DNA of 42,185 nt, taken from the NCBI GenBank assembly GCA_022925895.1, contig JAKSYS010000555.1, positions 1 to 42,185 on the forward strand. Reading direction: 5' to 3'. A program made the position numbers and the translations under genes. Source of the stretch: Fragilaria crotonensis (taxonomy: Eukaryota; Bacillariophyta; Fragilariophyceae; Fragilariales; Fragilariaceae). The notes beneath the pieces were generated by a model that was not told where the DNA came from, ran no database searches, and saw only the letters and a program-made list of their open reading frames with translations. Shown piece after piece: positions 28,837 to 40,036 of the stretch (position 1 is the first letter of the stretch; the number at the start of each line of letters is the position of its first letter).

Positions 28837-31670
28837 ACATTTCCGGTGTTTTGCAACCGTAGTATTTTCAACTCCCTCCGGTATGTGTATACGACAGGGA
28901 CCTGTAGAACTTGCAGGTACTGTGACAAAACGCAGTGCGGAACATCAGGATCTTTTGCAACCCAGTTGCACGTAGGGTTGCAAAATTTCTAGAGAACGGC
29001 GTAGGTTTGCAACCCAATCCGTGTTTTTGCAACTCGAATTAGTCAATCACAGCAGTACCAGGTACAGTACCAAAGTAAGGGTGCATTGGGGTAACCCTGA
29101 TTTTCACGAGTTCTCAGATACCGGGTACTCTAGCCAAGTACTACCGTACTCCACTACTCCACTACTCCAGTGCTCCGGTCCGTTCCTCACTACTCCTGTA
29201 CAGCGTCAACCAGCAAAGGAAGAACAAGCATATAAACATGGTGTCTGGATTAGAATTCTTTTGCCTTAAAGGCACACTTGTTGACAGTTTTCTTTAAGGT
29301 TGAACAAATAGATAGATGATGGGTATGCTATGCAGCTATTGTGATGGAAAATCATGAAGATGATATGATTTGTCAAGTCTTCATTCTTTGAGTTTTTCCT
29401 TAACATGGCATCAGGACAGGTGAGTCACTCAAATTGAGTCCAATTTACAAAATCAAGTGGGTATGACTTTTTTGCATGTTACACATTCATGTCAAATGTA
29501 TGTGTTGTTATGAGTCTGCTGTTGTGGAAGTGGTTCTTGAGTCCTCAGAAAGGAACACATTCAAATTGCTGGTGATCTGAACAACAGGAATATCTTGGAG
29601 TTTGTGGTGAAACTCATGCTTTTTGCAACTGACACTGGTTCAATTAAATTAGTAGCCAGTGCTGGTAGTTCTTTGGAATGTGCCATAGGATAAAAAATGA
29701 GTTGTCAACAAAATTTATTTTTCAAAAGTGATTGTGACTGTGACCATGCCTGTTGAGTTGTTTTTTGCTGGTGATGTTAGACTTGGCAAAACGTATGTAG
29801 TGGATCCTCACACCTTCACTAGCTTGCTGGAACATCAGTCTGACTACTTTAACACTGTGATTTCATGTACTTGTTGTTACAGTAGTCAGCATTTAAACTA
29901 CGAAGATAAAATTCTCGAGAGCAGGAAAAATCCCGAATTTAATGTGTTCTAACTTGTGAACGGTCACTCCTCACCAAAAACAAGCTACTAGTACAGTAAC
30001 ACCATGTGTTTTAGGGTGTACTACAATATGCTGGGTAGTCACTACATAAATCTTCCTGAATGAATACAATCAAATCACCAATTTCTCAATCTGTCCAGGT
30101 ACTGTGGTAGTTTGATTTGTCCAGATACTCTGTCAATGCTTGTACTGCTGGAGTTCTTGGAGTAATAGAGTACTGTACTCCAAATAATTTTCTTATCCTA
30201 CATTCAGCTCTGACTGTCACAACACCACCTCAGGAGTACTAGCTAACTACTTCCAATTTCCAGTTCAACCCTCCTGTATGACCTTTTGCATAAAATTGTC
30301 AACAATGACTGAACCTGGCTGTCACATACGTTAGTCTTGTGGAAATCATGATTTTCAAGCTTCAATGCTGTATTTATACAGACTTTTGTCTGTCCCCCTG
30401 CTTCTTAACAGAGAGAACAACAAGGTACACAACACCCTCTTTTCTATGTAGTGGAACCATGAACCAGCATCACTAGAGCCAGCTCACAAGAAGGGTTGTT
30501 TCAAGGGTCTCTACTATCTTGTGGACAGTACTATGGATCAGCTTCTCTCACACAGAAGCTAATCAAGAGATTAGTGGAGGGTGGGCCATATGACCATGTA
30601 GGAAACCCTCACCAGAAATGTTATGTACTTGTGGCTGGTGGGTGTGATTGATTCTGGTATCAGATGTGTGAACACTGGTTCTTGAGAGTGGTGCAAGTGG
30701 GAGGAAGACTCAAACACAAAGACTTGAAGGGGTGTGATGCTGCTTGTAATGCATCTGTTATTGATGCCATGGTACAATGAGCCAATTCTTTTTGTGCGTT
30801 TGTGCCTTGGAGCTTGGTACTTGCCAAGACCTCAAGTACTTCTGTTGATGCAGCCAGTCTTACTGTGGTGGGAATTTAAAGATAGTAGATAAGCCATGAC
30901 CGTAGCTCTAGAATATATGCTGCTGGTGTTGCTTTGAAAAACCAAGAATGGAAGACCAGGATAAACTTCCTGGCATGCACAACTCTACTGAGAGATCCAA
31001 AAAGGCATACATGTCTTATGAGAAATGAAGACTACATTGTGTAAGATCTACACCAAGGAAAGTAATCTGGGGTCAGGCTGTTATGATTATGTTTGCAGTG
31101 TAATTTACTTAGATTATCATTTTTGAAAGACTTACTGGTTCTTATCTTTGATTGATTTATGACTTATAATGGAGTGTTGACAAACAACAAATAAGCTCAC
31201 AATCCTACAGAGAAACAAACAAAGAAAAAGCAGAGTATAAATAATACTGTATTACCAGGTACTCGAGTACCTGGTACTGTTTTATTGCATTTGCGTTCAG
31301 TATAGTTATCCTGGTACATACTACTGTACCACGACAATAAAGTCAACATGCCGGTAGGTCTGTAGTTTTCATATCACGTGATGTATGGTACACAACTACA
31401 GCAGACGTGTAGAGCATGAGATGTGTAGCGATGTACTACGTACACGGAGTACCGAGTACCAAGTACCAAGACAGCAGGTGTTATTCAGGAAGCAAGAGGT
31501 CTAATTTTTCGATATTCTCCTTCAGTACGGTAAATGTGCGCTCGGTGTGATGCATACTCTAGGAATTGATCCAGTAGCGTGGACTTGGTACATCTGGCTA
31601 CGTTTTGTACGATTAATACTAGGCCTACGGGGTTGCACAACCGGTTGCAAAAAAAATGGGTACGGGCACA
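28837..31670 (+). repeat. Tandem unit copy 3 (2834 bp)
   Basis: Copy-specific features: loss of GAA in the first CAACCG(AAG)TAG, a perfect rather than near-perfect GTAC palindrome at 31253-31276, TCTACTATC near 30509, and TATCACGTG near 31372. Confidence 0.9.
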
Positions 31671-32489
31671 GTACGTAGTGCACGCTACCATGAAGTAATA
31701 GTCTACGGTGGTACTGCATATAGTAGTAATGATACAACTGTGGCCTACATAAAGAAGGACTGGAGTACAAGTACAAAATTTGCGCATTGATTTAATGTAT
31801 CCCTATAAATCAGCTAGAAGCAGTATGACAGTGTACTAGCACTCTAACCCCTAAGCTCTAAAAAGGTACACAGTCTCACTCTTTGGATTTGTATCTTTTA
31901 TGATGTCCTTTTATTGCACATTTTCCTATTTTGTACGACCAATTTTACTCAGCTCATCAGACCCAACCGCTCTGGGATGGGCAATGACAACGCCATGCTA
32001 CCCATCATTCAATGATTTGTAGAATGTCCGTGGGAGACTCTGCATATTCTCAAATCATGTGGTGTGTTCTACGTTCCGGATGCCTTGTTGGTAAGCCTTG
32101 AACTGCCCTCGTCTTCCATTGAACTCGAACATAATATATGGATCATGTAGCCTGGAAGAGTATCCGGTGGTCTCCGCATCCCGATACATCTGCCTGTCAA
32201 ACGAAACGAGACAACCTCGACTAGACCCAAGGGGCGCCTTGACCCATGTCCATACCATCATGCTGGATGAATTCTATACGGACTACTGTGAGTCACTTCT
32301 GAACACCAGCAGGACATACATTTCTATAATCCGGTGATTAATATGTCCTGGCACAACCGATATCATGCCTAATTCAACCACGGTTGAACGGATCAACGGA
32401 CCACCAGCCATCCGAAAGGTTTTGGATCAACAACCGTTGGCTGGTGGTTTCTCATCATTACTCTTTTTGTTAAGACCACTCCGGTCAAC
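31671..32489. other. Spacer right of the tandem array, with a hairpin before the Copia gag
   Basis: No recognised gene. A minus frame at 32261-32055 (68 codons, with FEFNGRRGQF) looks protein-like but is unidentified. ACCACCAGCCA at 32400-32410 and TGGCTGGTGGT at 32438-32448 form an 11-bp perfect inverted repeat about 40 bp before the gag start, possibly in the element's leader. No long terminal repeat was found here. Confidence 0.4.
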
Positions 32490-33642
32490 ATGAACAATGC
32501 AGCAATGCGAGCAGTCATGACCCGCATTGGTTTTGTCGAGGCTGCCGCCCAAGCCCTCCTCATTGGAAGAACAGGGCCTGGACACCTTTGAGGAAATCAA
32601 ACTGCATGGTGATGATGAAATTGCAGCCTCATCAAGGTGATCTGCCGCCCTGAGGAGGGGGTCAATCCCAGCCCCATTGGGAGGCCATGAATCAGGCTGA
32701 AAGCCATCTCAAACTTGTACTTGCCTTTTATCTACAACACCAAGCTCGGAATAGCAAGATGGCCAACGCCCCAGATGTAACCTTACATGCAATCGGAGAA
32801 GTTCGTGAACTCCATGAGTTCGAGGCTACATACAAGAAGCCAGAGGATCTCCCATCTGTCAACGCCAGGATGGGCCAAGGACAATTGAGGCAATTGACAA
32901 ATACCTTTGGTGAGTACTGGGGGAACGTAAAATCTCACTCGCCTACGTCATCCGCACGCCAGACAACCAAGATTGGCCCGCCAACGCCGTATAAATTTCG
33001 GAACTCAAGGCAGGTGGAAAGCGAGATGCAATCGAAGATTGCTAGCTACTACACCGAGGAACAAGAATGAGTTTGCTGCCAAGCAACTCAAACGCGGTCT
33101 CAAACCTGCCGCCAAGGATGGTAAGGTCCACCAGGGTGGTGGAAATAAAGTTAAGGGCAGCTGAGGTCATTAAGAATCTCTGGAAGGCAATGAATTGCCA
33201 CGACTCTCAATTGGCAAAGCAAACGAGTGACACAGGAGTCAATGACAATCAAACGGTTGTCTCCACCAACTCTGCTTTTGAGGAGGAATCAGCACCTGCA
33301 GAGAAGGCAAAAGTTGTTACAAAACGCAGAAATGCCGCCCTCACTCGCCAGAAGAAGGTCAACCTAAATGACCTTATGGGGACTAGCAATGCGGTCTGGC
33401 AATCACTATGTTCAATGGACACCTCGGTCTCTTTGGTCCTTAACGAAAGTAGAACCGATTTGGACTCGTACGCCCACCAGTGTGCCGAAGGAAGCAACAA
33501 TGCTCTGATTGTACACGATAACGACCGACCAGTGGTCAACGTAAAGTGCCACAACCCCGATGGTCCCATCAATAAAGACATGCAAATAGTTGCCGGTGCT
33601 TTAGCATACAATGACTCAGTGGCTGGTGAGACTGTCACTTAG
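32490..33642 (+). pseudogene. Copia gag remnant
   Basis: Starts at ATG 32490 with MNNAAMRAVMTRIGFVEAAA, matching the usual start of diatom Copia gag. It then goes through a frame change and stops before AESHLKLVLAFYLQHQARNS (from 32687) and a block with LHEFEATYKKPEDLPSVNA. A third segment (33067-33642) is a long open frame rich in Lys, Asn and Ser, probably the gag-protease joint, without a clear CCHC or DTG motif. Several frame changes and stops show that it is dead. Confidence 0.65.
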
Positions 33643-35055
33643 TAGCTTGTCAGCAATCAGGCAATCTACCTTCCCAGCATGATAAGCTACAACCTGCTTC
33701 TGACATTCCAACTTCGGTTGAATGACGGTATTGTAGACACCAACTGCCCTCATTTCTTCTTAAGTGACCATATTACCAAACTGACACACTCGATTGTAAT
33801 TCCCCTTGACAGCACCGATCAAACTTATGTTATACCATTTCACTGAATGGCGTATTATCTTCTTTTCCAACGCGCAAACCTACTGTTGCGGACTACGAAT
33901 CACTACCGCACTTTTCCCTAACGAGCGACAAGCTGACATATGATCCGTACGATGTCTCATTTGCCCAGCAAGAGGAGACAAAATGAAATACATGTCGCAC
34001 AGGGGACCGTACAGGCGCTCCGCCTCCATCGCACCGCCTTTGCAGTGTCTCCAACATGTCTTCAACCGTTAATCATGATGGCCTGCCCCTGTCATTTTGA
34101 CAAACTATGCCGACTCTTGATATCTTTTCCGTCTCTGGCATGGTAAGCACCACGTTGGCAGGGAACATGCCTTCTTCTCCCGGTAAACAATTTGAGGCTC
34201 GTACATGACTGGCACTTAACCTTGGCATCAACCTCCAAACTGCCAAACGAATGATCAATACGACGACTCAGCGTGGAGTTCGATTTGTCCGACATTCATC
34301 CTTGTCGTGGCGCGTCGGGACAAACGATAGGCAGCACCGATATAAGCAACTACCCATAAACTGCTTCACCGACACATCGTTGAGATCTAACACAGCCTCG
34401 CCCCACAATAACAAGTATGCCCAAATCTTGGCGACTCCGGACGGCTGGTGCCGAGCGTTCCTTATGCCAAAGAAGTCCCTCGCGCACAAAGGACTATCTC
34501 AACTTGTCCATAGGGAAGGCACCTTGAACACCATCATCATGGACGGCGCACGGGAACAGACCATGCTGGGTTTGTTTTGGAAGAAGTATTGAGAAGTTGG
34601 TGTTTGAGTACGACAAACGGAACCGCACACACCGTGGGCGAATGCCGCAGAAGCCGCAATCCGTGAACTAAAGAAAGGCATCGGTTGGAAAATGGTTAGC
34701 TAGGCTGCACCTAAGCGCCTCTAGGATGATTGCATTGAATGCGAGGCGTACGTCAGATCTCATATGGCACACAACATCTATCGAGTGACTTGATGGGCAA
34801 GTGCCAGAGACCGTCGTCAGTGGTGAAACTGCCGATACATCACCTTTTTGTTGTTGAATTGGTACAAGTGGGCATTGTTCCGTGACATGTCTGTCACTTA
34901 CCCAGATGACATCATGGTAGTAGGCCGCGACTTTGACCCTGCCATTGATATTGGCCCTGCAATGACTCGCAAGATATTGAAGGAAAATGGGCAAGTCGTG
35001 TACAAAAAAACCTCAGATCTAATTTCACGTGCTGCCTCTTCTTTCATGATGTAAA
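33643..35055 (+). pseudogene. Copia integrase remnant
   Basis: The core reads TTQRGVRFVRH, NDRQHRYKQLP, then Asp in CFTDT, KYAQILATPDGWCRAF, Asp in IIMDGAREQT, and Glu in NAAEAAIRELKKGIG (about 34628-34672, other frame). These are the three catalytic acids of a Copia integrase. Past 34.8 kb it continues NWYKWALFRDMSVTYPDD and KILKENGQVVYKKT, the region that precedes the RT in diatom Copia. Frame changes occur near 34590 and 34830. The upstream part (33.65-34.2 kb) holds a degraded segment with ADYESLPHFSLTSDKLTYDP. Confidence 0.7.
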
Positions 35056-35399
35056 AGGTCAACTCACACGACCAGATACGATCCGAAGGGCACCATGTCC
35101 AGTAACCTTGCTTTCCCAACTTGTTTCTTCTTACCGTACGGGTGCAAAATATGACCGTATACTAGATCAAACTCCCGATATAGCTTTTTCTTTTGCTCTT
35201 CTCGCGCTTTTCCTTAATATTGGCCCATTCACTATTAACCAATTCCAAGTGACCCAAAGTGGCCGACGCATAGTATGTTTGTGTTCCTCTTGTAATAGTA
35301 ACCCTTGGACTCTGGGCTCTAGGTGGTTTCGCTTTGCATAGGCAGACCTAGCGTAATGCAGACTGTATCTCCCTCCGCTCCGATATTATTCTGGTTGCC

Positions 35400-38350
35400 G
35401 CGTCTCGGCCGTGTAATTCTTCATTCCTCAAACTTCCATAGTTTCATCCATTCCTTCCAGATCGCGCATATCAGTTTAACTTGAAAACATTGACCACTCC
35501 ACCAATCTTGAGTACCTTGATGGGAACGCAACCTTGCATAACAATCATCTTGCAATCTACTCCATTCAACACTAAATCGGCCATTGATAAGCAAGTTGTT
35601 GCCATCCGATCAAATTCTGTTGACTGATTGCTACTTAAACATCGTTATGAAATGGAATTGGTGAAATGTGAAACACATTCTGTTCTGTGGATACTACCAT
35701 TCAATTGCTCATTGTCTGGTTCCGCAGATTCCAAAATAGTGAGGGTTTGGTGTCCTACCATTTGGCATGATGGAACTCAATTATAAGTAGAAACTGTTGC
35801 TCCATTTCAGGCAACTAGTTGCTGACCTTTCAATATATGGTCTCATGTCTCGATACCTGCCGAGCATCCTGGACATGTTTGCCTACCGCTGTCGAATTTG
35901 TTTAGTCTTTCCAATGTAGGGAGGCACTTGTGTGGGTGCTATCATGGTAATATGTATGCATTTTTTGTTCATGGCATTCATTGCTTGACCGTGGGCTTGC
36001 CAATTGATTCTACTATACTACATAATCGCCTCGGTATTCCCGTACTTCTCCCCAGTACATTCTTGCAATGGTATTGTTGTAGCCCGATGACGAATATCTT
36101 GCACGTACTTTGAAGTCTTCGTGCCTTCCGGATACACTCATTACTTGGCGACGTCAATGCGAATGGGTGGGCACTTCTGAATTCCGGTTGATATCTTCAG
36201 CAAGTTTGTCGGCATCAATGTTGAGCTGCACTCTTTGACTGAGTCTGTTGTATGCCTTTTGCATGTCTCAGTGACCTTTGACATATACTAGTTTCACAAA
36301 GGCAGTTGCATGTGGGCACCACTAGTACGTATTTCAACGAGTTGATCCCACTCCGGTATTAAGGGGTCAAGTGGTACCTGCCTATTTGGGAGTGTTGCTG
36401 GGACTGATGCTGCCGGTCCTTTGTTCTCCTGTCCGAAGATAGTGTCTAGCATACTTTGGCTATCCGTCCCAATGGTACCATGCCACTCCTCTTAACCAAA
36501 TTAGTCTATTCAGATATTCGTATCAAGAACCTTAAAATGAACAACATGCTGCTGCACTCAGCGCAATAAGTGTCCGTTACTTGGCATCTCGAAGGTCCCA
36601 TTCCCATTCTTGATGTGCGTTCTCCTTGTGACATTCTAATAAACCATCCAAATGAGCCGTTGGCGGTTCCAAGCTTCTCAGAACCATCGCTTCCGGCTTC
36701 GAACCCTTGATGTAGTTCCAGACATGCCGCACAAGGATCGACAAAGAGTTCTGAATGTCGCAATATATCAACCTCCCATGCATCAAGTTGTCGGAGAAAG
36801 TCTTCGAAAGTAGCTGCAGTTGGTTGTTTTAGTGGGGTGATTCTTTGTGAATGACAAATTATCCTCCATTGTTGATCACCTTCTGGCGCTCGGATTTCCA
36901 CTGGGATTGCTTTTCGCGGTATCTTGTTGCTCGCTTTGATGATATAAATATTTCGTTCAGCATGTATTTGTTTTGCTTTGTTGAACGTTCTGCGTTTTAT
37001 ATATTCACCGTCCGACCTTCTGACATAGTATAGTCTGGATCAATGCACATAAGCAAATTGGGATATTCAACTTTCATCATTGTATACTAACCACGATCCC
37101 AAAGGCTGGATCAGATTGCCGTCGGTTTAACTCCATAATTTGTTCGCTCTTTTCCATACTTTCCTCATTGCTATTGATGGTGCCTTGTCTTGATACACAT
37201 TCATCCATCTTGTACAATTAACTAGCTACGAAACAATAATTCTTGACCCATATGTTTGGTCTGATCTAACTGATTGCCGTGTGTCATCAATAGATCGGAG
37301 AAAGTGAGTTCTCCCACAAATGGCTGACAGTAATTGAGTCTCTTGATTTCATTTTGGTTGAATTTCCTTGACAATAGCATCCAATGCATTATGATTTCAT
37401 CTTAATGTCATTATAAGAGTGCCACTCCTGTCTGATCCAGGTGCAAGCTAGTATCAATAAATGCCAAGTATTCTTGCAGTGAACGCAGCCATTAAGACTC
37501 GAGATGTGGGAGATACTCCTGAACATATTCCAAGAGCGGCTTTGAGGTGCCGATTCTATATTGGGCCCACCCAACAACGTATCTGAGTAATTTTCCATCT
37601 GTTGTTGTCATCCGCCAGTGTCTCATAAAGAGTTGAATTTGCCCAATGCCTTGTTGATCGTATAATCTCCTGAAGTTGGCTCCTCCATATTCTAACGCAC
37701 CATAAATGATTGTTGGTTTGGTGTTGCAATTGTAGCCGCATTTTGCAATGATAATGGACATCGCTTTCCGCTGGATATTCTTTGCCAGCCAGTTGAGCCT
37801 CCGTGCGATACAAGTTTGCCAGAGGATGGCCAATAGCCAAAACTTGGTAGATAGCATGCATAGTAATACAGCATCCATGCCTCTTCTGGCTGGTGTTAGA
37901 CAACATAGATGCAAAAAATTGACTGACATGTTGCTCTTTGACTTCAACTGTCAATATTGCACTTGTTGTGTCCCAGCTGGATCATTATAATGCCCCAAGG
38001 TCTTATGCGCTGTGTATGGATTTAGTAGGTAATCTAGTCCTGAGGATCTTCCCTGATACGGGATCTTTGACAATTAATCCTGATGAGTCGGTGACGAGCA
38101 TTGGTGCTCCTGTCATGCATAGCCACGTCATGACATGGCTGATATGAGCACTTTGATAATTCCAATGCCCCTCCTGTAAGTCCAAATCGTTCTGCCCATA
38201 GCTGCGCGTTGTTTTTCAACTCTGCAATTATCCTCTGTCATGTGATTTCTGATTCATGTTGATCAAGCAAATTGGTTTGACCATTTGAGTCGTCGACGAA
38301 ACCAACCATCCCAAGTTTCACATTTTCAGATTGGCTTGGATTGGTGTATG
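35400..38350 (-). pseudogene. Decayed RT/RNase H retroelement nested in the Copia element
   Basis: Read on the minus strand: RT active-site block GFVDDSNGQTN (about 38306-38275), then NAQLWAERFGLTGGALELSKCSYQ (about 38213-38140), HKTLGHYNDPAGTQ, and the thumb-like AKCGYNCNTKPTIIYGALEYGG to YLPHLES (37947-37492). RNase H follows with AGSDGSEKLGTANGSFGW (36901-36506), VKGH with AYNRLSQRVQLNIDADKLAEDI (about 36285-36190), NWQAHGQAMNAM (about 36020) and a C-terminal C-P-G-C/His zinc motif (CPGC at 35875-35864). The order and wording match a diatom RT family I recall, but I cannot name the clade. Stops replace Gln and Arg codons, as C-to-T change would do. Confidence 0.7.
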
Positions 38351-38385
38351 TTGCTTTTGCTGCTTTTCATCATGACAATTGTATA

Positions 38386-39744
38386 GAATGCGGATGACGG
38401 CGATGGTGAAGAGCCTTTAGCCCTAGACGCCGATGACGAAGTCGACGTGGATACGTACGACCAGTACGTGGGGACACAAGTCCCATTTCCCATTAGGACA
38501 AGATGCTCACAGTAGAGTCCGCGGTTGCAAACAATTGGCAGATGGAAAACTAACTGGTGGGAAAGTTAACGTGAACGCAATACTTGATTCACGAGCAAAC
38601 ATATGAGGTCAAGTTAAGAACATGATCACCCAGAGTAATGCATGCTTCATGTGTGACACTGAGGGGATTCACCAATTCATCTTGCTGGAAGACATTGTCA
38701 GACATGGAAAGGATGACCCAGCACTAGAAAATGCTGATGTGATGTATGTTCAGCATGGATCCAATTGTCAGCACATGCGCGGCAAGACCACGAGGAAGGG
38801 CTGGAAGCTTTCTTGCGTGGAATGGAAAGATGGCGGTACGACGTCCTTCTTGGAACGGCTCGCCGACATTAAAGAGTCAAATCCCGTTGAGGTGGCCGAG
38901 TATGCCATGCCCATGGGATAGACGGTGAACCAGCTTTTCCGTGGTCGGTACCGTATACGTTGCATCGACGTAATTGGATTCTTATCGCTGCTGTAAATGC
39001 GCATTGCTATAAGTGCTCACATAAGTATTGCATTGAAATGCCAAACATGTTAGAGGAGGCCTGCCTTCTTACTAGGATCGATAGTGAAAATGGTAAGACA
39101 TTATGGCATGATGCAATCCGAAAGGAAATGGCAAACATAAAGGTTGCGTTTGAGGTACTCCAAGATTGAACTCTTCCACCACCAACAACCTTCCAAGGAA
39201 TCAGCAGGTGCCGCCTTGTATTTGATATCAGCCAAGATGGAAGATTTCCAGTGAAAGGCAAGGCTGATTGCAGGTGGACACATGACTGAGTCACCACCAA
39301 CATACGTGACAAACGCTAGTGTTGTTTCAAGGAAGTCTGTCCGAATTGCCTTACTACTCACCGTTCTGAATGATTTAGAGGTCAAGAAGACTGCCAATAT
39401 TGAGAACACATACTTCACGCTCCTGTTCGAGAGAAGCTTTGGTGCAGGCTTGGACCAAATTTGGGCGATATGCCGGCAACAAGATGGCACTAATTGTCTG
39501 CACTGTGTATGGTTTGAAGTCCACAGGTGCCTCCTTTAGGAACCACTTGGCGGACTGCATGCAACACTCGGGTTGGTCATCCTGCATTGCTGATGCAGAC
39601 GTGTTGATGAAACTCGAGATTTTGGGTGAAGATGGGTATATGTTTTCTGCCTATTGTGTGCTTTATGTTGATGACATCCTAATGGTTCATCATAACAGTA
39701 TTGGTGCCTCGAATGAAATCGTCCATTTCAATAACTTTTTCTAG
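38386..39744 (+). pseudogene. Copia pre-RT and RT remnant
   Basis: Resumes with an acidic segment DADDEVDVDTYDQYVG (about 38420-38470). A chromodomain-like block follows (38622-38921) with CVEWKDGGTTSFLERLADIKESNPVEVAEYAM. The RT begins with RIDSENGKTLWHDAIRKEM (about 39077), continues ASVVSRKSVRIALLLTVLND (about 39316), then VYGLKSTGASFRNHLADCM and the catalytic LYVDDILMVHHN (about 39662-39697). It stops at 39744. In-frame stops and frame changes separate the blocks; the RT thumb and RNase H are absent. Confidence 0.75.
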
Positions 39745-39745
39745 T

Positions 39746-40036
39746 TCAATGTGCTCCTGATATCGCACGTTTTCTTCCTTTTAGGACCGCTTTTACTCAC
39801 AAGAATCGTGTACGCTACTGTTACCTGGTACAAGTACGAGTACCACCACGCAGCACTCCTATCATAATGCGTGTTTGTCAATCAGACGTTTGGCGACGAT
39901 CAAACATAGGTTCTCGCTCAGACGAAACGTTGAGTTGCAGCTAGCCCAGTGGCATGACGACAATGATGACAACTTTGTAATTCTGATCCCGTCGCCCTCT
40001 TGCATCTCCAATAGAGGCACTCAAATTCACTGAAAA
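39746..40036. other. Upstream region of the TRAPPC11-like gene
   Basis: No gene. GTAC-rich sequence with CTGGTACAAGTACGAGTACC near 39827 resembles other intergenic parts of the window. The promoter of the gene at 40037 should lie here. Confidence 0.3.

Larger units (their letters stand above)
23163..31670 (+). repeat. Head-to-tail triplication of a 2.83-kb unit
   Basis: Three near-identical copies occupy 23163-26001, 26002-28836 and 28837-31670, each beginning ACATTTCCGGTG and ending GGGTACGGGCAC. No spacer separates them. The flanks differ: CCCCAGT on the left and AGTACGTAGTG on the right. No credible gene is conserved in the unit; its open frames (up to 150 codons) change length between copies through small indels. 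Unit ends are GTAC-rich with normal CpG, while the middle is strongly CpG-depleted. The very low divergence implies a recent expansion. Confidence 0.95.
32490..39745 (+). mobile_element. Decayed Copia (Ty1-type) retrotransposon of diatom type, split by a second element
   Basis: Gag, integrase and RT segments occur in Copia order on the plus strand (32490-35055 and 38386-39745), but none is an intact frame. No flanking long terminal repeats or RNase H were found, so the right end is truncated just after the RT active-site block. Between 35.06 and 38.38 kb lies a foreign minus-strand RT/RNase H remnant. Confidence 0.8.

Noticed and set aside
23163-31670. Tandem copies read as long terminal repeats of a retroelement
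   Set aside because: Three copies abut directly with no internal coding region between them, and they are far too long with no primer-binding site or polypurine tract.
32055-32261. 68-codon minus frame with FEFNGRRGQF as a gene
   Set aside because: Too short, with no start context and no family recognised; left as unassigned sequence beside the retroelements.
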